A stretch of DNA of 23,999 bases from a virus. The stretch is taken from positions 1-23,999 of the IMG/VR virus record IMGVR_UViG_3300010885_011324. The stretch is one strand, 5' to 3'. Of the stretch, positions 23,454 through 23,999 are shown in pieces. Position 1 is the first letter of the stretch, and every line of letters begins with the position of its first letter. Position numbers and translations under genes: made by a program. Below the pieces are notes generated by a model, which ran no database searches, was not told the origin of the DNA, and was given only the letters and a program-made list of their open reading frames with translations.

Positions 23454-23824
23454 GCATAAGCCTCTGCTCCTCGCCTCATTTTGTACCATACAACCCTTAA
23501 ATGAAGTGCGCGTAGTTGACTGCCTGTGAACTTGTTACCATTACCCGCATCGTAGGAGTTAATAGTTTCTAACCGATCTAAGAACGACTCAGGATTCATA
23601 CCGATCAGCCTCGAAAAGTTTTTGAATCGTTCGTTGTTTTTTCCAAAGAAGAATATAAGACTAGACAGCGCATCTTCATTCAAGTTAATACGCTTCCTTC
23701 GCTCGACAGTTGTTGGCCTCTCCATCAGATCAGCCGTAGCCCTGCTGATTACCGCAGCGAGAAGCTGTGCGCTTCGTTGTGCCTGTGTTTCAATGTCGGG
23801 GTGGGTGGATACAAGATCAAACAT
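23450..23824 (-). CDS. Unknown small phage protein
   Basis: 124 residues from the ATG at 23824, seven bases after AGGA; a GTG at 23827 directly before it is an alternative start. It is a charged, largely helical protein: ETQAQRSAQLLAAVIS, a basic RRKRINLNEDALSSLIFFFGKNNERFKNF, then FLDRLETINSYDAGNGNKFTGSQLRALHLRVVWYKMRRG. The last segment could bind nucleic acid. I do not recognise a family. It begins 17 bases after the sigma-like gene's stop and ends in an ATGA overlap with the zinc ribbon gene. Confidence 0.72.
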   Translation of the reverse strand: MFDLVSTHPDIETQAQRSAQLLAAVISRATADLMERPTTVERRKRINLNEDALSSLIFFFGKNNERFKNFSRLIGMNPESFLDRLETINSYDAGNGNKFTGSQLRALHLRVVWYKMRRGAEAYA

Positions 23825-23841
23825 CACGGATTCCTATCTGT

Positions 23842-23999
23842 TTATAAGTTGCTCAACTTTTCTGCAATGTGGGTTATCTGCAAGTGCCTAATTGCTTTAG
23901 CTTCTATCTGCCTTATACGCTCCCTTGTTAAATCGAATACGGTTGCAACCTGCTCCAGCGTCAGTGGTTCACCACCACCAATCCCATACCTCAACGCTA
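23842..23999 (-). CDS. Sigma-70 region 4 protein, 5' end outside window
   Basis: The last 51 codons of a gene that enters from the right edge. [30 protein letters not shown] (residues about 10-39 of the visible part, in two stretches) is the region 4.2 helix-turn-helix that reads the -35 box, very close to housekeeping Rpo[13 protein letters not shown] is nearly invariant in that family. The protein ends 12 residues later. The window does not show whether this is a full sigma factor or, as in many phages, a stand-alone region 4 protein. Its place at the head of the replication cluster suits control of phage or host transcription. Confidence 0.88.
   Translation of the reverse strand, partial: ALRYGIGGGEPLTLEQVATVFDLTRERIRQIEAKAIRHLQITHIAEKLSNL

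Noticed and set aside
1-23999. tRNA genes, integrase, att sites or insertion sequences
   Set aside because: Non-coding gaps are at most about 70 bases, none folds like a tRNA by eye, and no transposase or integrase motif was seen.

Overview
The window is most simply read as a piece of a tailed double-stranded DNA phage genome, or a closely related prophage or metagenomic phage contig. Genes are packed with almost no intergenic space and often overlap by 1 to 50 bases. The left half carries virion-type proteins and the right half a phage replication set. No integrase, tRNA, rRNA, CRISPR array or insertion sequence was seen. Shine-Dalgarno sites are of ordinary bacterial type, and one textbook TTGACA-17-TACAAT promoter is present, so the host is a bacterium with a conventional sigma-70 polymerase. 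The sequence alone does not identify the host; an aquatic proteobacterium is only a guess from the style of the proteins.

Positions 1-13160, plus strand: four co-directional genes. The first (entering from the left edge) ends in a phage virion motif with the core GPGDGVSDSIP / LADGEFVIPA. Next come two Gln/Ala-rich virion-type proteins of unknown function. Last is one enormous 3166-codon gene. Its product ends in a large PLxRFG-type C-terminal region and carries, in order, a hydrophobic N-terminal region, a GHKL (HSP90-like) ATPase, an HELAH zinc metallopeptidase domain and a second HEVVH metallopeptidase domain, separated by repetitive linkers. This is the architecture of the polyvalent or ejected giant proteins of phages. 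Two small ORFs with good ribosome-binding sites lie in the +1 frame inside its low-complexity linkers and may be overprinted genes.

Positions 13161-23999, minus strand (so the order of expression is right to left): a free-standing or partial sigma-70 region 4 protein, an unknown gene, an NrdR-like zinc ribbon, a DUF3310 protein, a family A DNA polymerase with a proofreading domain and Leu at the position equivalent to E. coli 762, a small unknown, a Cas4/RecB-like nuclease with candidate Fe-S cysteines, an unknown, an HNH protein, an SNF2-type helicase, a coiled-coil protein, a candidate zinc-containing ssDNA-binding protein with an acidic tail, a small HTH protein, an AEP primase-helicase fusion and a small conserved-looking protein. 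A strong promoter with a dyad over its -10 box separates the polymerase/helicase block from the SSB/HTH/primase block, and the HTH protein is a natural candidate for its regulator. A second stem-loop sits between the HTH gene and the primase gene.

The two halves converge with zero spacing at 13160/13161. The only visible terminator for the virion operon lies inside the coding sequence of the opposing small gene. The most unusual material is the giant ATPase-peptidase protein, the nested ORFs with good Shine-Dalgarno sites, and the regulatory structures in the primase operon.
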